64,000 bases of DNA from Bin5 sp965218625. Its GTDB lineage: Bacteria > Chloroflexota > Anaerolineae > Caldilineales > Caldilineaceae. The position numbers and the translations under genes were made by a program. The notes under the pieces were generated by a model, which made no database searches, was not told the origin of the DNA, and worked only from the letters and a program-made list of their open reading frames with translations. The stretch lies in contig CBDCLG010000020.1 of assembly GCA_965218625.1 (NCBI GenBank), forward strand, positions 186,001 through 250,000. Direction: 5' to 3'. Positions 63,277 to 64,000 of this stretch are shown here, in pieces. Each line of letters opens with the position of its first letter. The stretch's first letter is position 1.

Positions 63277-64000
63277 TCAAGCGACTGCCTTGACCGGATT
63301 GTGGGGGGAATAGCGGTAGACCGGGTCAAATGTGTCGGGCAAGCTCTGAATATACCTTTCCACGTAACCAAGCGAACCCGGTTCGACCTTGAATTCCGCC
63401 AGCGTTGGGTTGTAAACGAAGGGATCTTCGCCGGCCGCCTCCGGCAGCTGGCGCCGGGCCTCCACGGCCTGCAGCATCACACCGATCCATGCACGCGCAA
63501 GGTCGGCGTCATATGGCCCGCCTCGACTGAGAATCTCTTCAATCGTGAAAAAGGCGAAGTAGTTGATCCGCCGCAGCGGCTTGCCCCGCGTTACCCGTGA
63601 GCCATGCAACAGGTTGGGGCTGTGCAACACCACGTCACCGGGCTCAGCGATCACCGGAACGGCTGCGGGCAGCATAAACCCATGTTCATCCACCATATCC
63701 TGGAGATCAAAGCCCTGCCACAGATGGCTTCCCGGTATCACATACAGGCAGCCGTTGTCCGGCGTCGCCGAATCCAGGTAAACGTCGACGTCGAGCGGAG
63801 GGTGTACGCGCGGGTGGCCCGGATCGCGATGCCATGGCACCGCCACACCGTATTCCGGCAGCTTGACAACCAGCGCATCTTGCCATGGCGTAAGATTTGG
63901 GCCAAGGACCGATTCGGCAAAGCCCAGCACTTGCGGGTGACCGTATAGGGCAAAAAACGCGTCGCTCTTGAGGTACATCCCGTTGATGCGCCGCAAGACC
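63277..64000 (-). CDS. Phytanoyl-CoA dioxygenase (PhyH) family protein, 5' end outside the window
   Basis: At least 240 residues; the frame is open to the right edge, and a TTG at 63996 is unlikely to be the true start because the N-terminal part of the fold is missing. Fe site: HRD in AVPWHRDPGHPRVHPPLDVD and the histidine in NLLHGSRVTRGKPLRR, with YVIPGSHLWQGFDL between. It belongs to a different subfamily from the two tandem PhyH genes downstream. The next gene is the isochorismatase-like hydrolase. Confidence 0.87.
   Translation of the reverse strand, partial: VLRRINGMYLKSDAFFALYGHPQVLGFAESVLGPNLTPWQDALVVKLPEYGVAVPWHRDPGHPRVHPPLDVDVYLDSATPDNGCLYVIPGSHLWQGFDLQDMVDEHGFMLPAAVPVIAEPGDVVLHSPNLLHGSRVTRGKPLRRINYFAFFTIEEILSRGGPYDADLARAWIGVMLQAVEARRQLPEAAGEDPFVYNPTLAEFKVEPGSLGYVERYIQSLPDTFDPVYRYSPHNPVKAVA

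Noticed and set aside
1..64000. CRISPR arrays, tRNA, rRNA and integrase/attachment-site signatures
   Set aside because: I looked for regularly spaced direct repeats, cloverleaf-like sequences and recombinase motifs and saw none.

Overview
The window is a GC-rich stretch of catabolic accessory genome. It holds no rRNA, tRNA, ribosomal, replication or core-metabolic gene. It is packed with solute importers, carbohydrate-active enzymes, TIM-barrel sugar isomerase/epimerase-like proteins and phytanoyl-CoA dioxygenase (PhyH) family oxygenases. Tat-type lipoprotein leaders on the solute-binding proteins, a Val/Glu-rich 'VVEVTRVVEV'-type linker in one of them, Yip1/NHL and YesL partners, and the density of PhyH genes fit a Chloroflexota lineage (Caldilineales or Anaerolineae-like). 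A Poribacteria-like or other sponge/soil heterotroph is possible. This placement is inference; no phylogenetic marker is present.

Layout. (1) 1-5729, minus: an operon of three TIM-barrel proteins (the first frameshifted, the other two sharing a Cys-rich tail), an NHL-TPR-Yip1 membrane protein and the start of a secreted DUF5696-like protein. (2) 5730-7217: intergenic. (3) 7218-19527, plus: a TIM-barrel gene, a decayed transposase on the other strand, a CUT1 sugar ABC importer (binding protein and two permeases), a GH127-like hydrolase, an IolE-like TIM barrel, a membrane-anchored alpha/beta-hydrolase that has lost its catalytic residues, and two PhyH dioxygenases. (4) 31989-19604, minus: one long operon behind a near-consensus promoter, with a ceramidase-like hydrolase, an Lpl-type importer, heparinase II/III, a parallel beta-helix protein, a degenerate/intact amidohydrolase pair and a PhyH protein. 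(5) 36554-32035, minus: a twice-frameshifted second heparinase, a YesL-like membrane protein and a DegT-type aminotransferase, with a truncated permease and an IS982 scrap upstream. (6) 44641-37422, minus: a peptide/opine-type ABC importer, a second GH127-like enzyme and a BNR sialidase-like protein, with an IS982 fragment at its upstream edge. (7) 53362-45286, minus: a DUF433/DUF5615 toxin-antitoxin pair, a cytochrome P450 without a usable start codon, a second peptide-type importer, a PhyH protein and a Gfo/Idh oxidoreductase. (8) 64000-53545, minus: PhyH and isochorismatase-like genes, then a third CUT1 importer behind a 14-bp palindromic operator, with a divergent GroEL-like chaperonin and a beta-propeller protein appended to it, and another PhyH gene.

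How the genes may work together (inference): each block pairs an importer with polysaccharide- or glycoside-cleaving enzymes and intracellular isomerases, oxidoreductases or 2-oxoglutarate oxygenases, as expected for scavenging uronate-rich, possibly methylated or otherwise modified, polysaccharides and small amphipathic compounds. No ABC ATPase and no recognisable transcription regulator is encoded anywhere in the window, so all five importers must borrow ATPases and regulators from elsewhere.

The most unusual content is the chaperonin/propeller pair inside a sugar-importer operon, the two cases of enzyme-fold proteins stripped of their catalytic residues (amidohydrolase partner and alpha/beta-hydrolase), and the twin TIM barrels with a four-cysteine tail.
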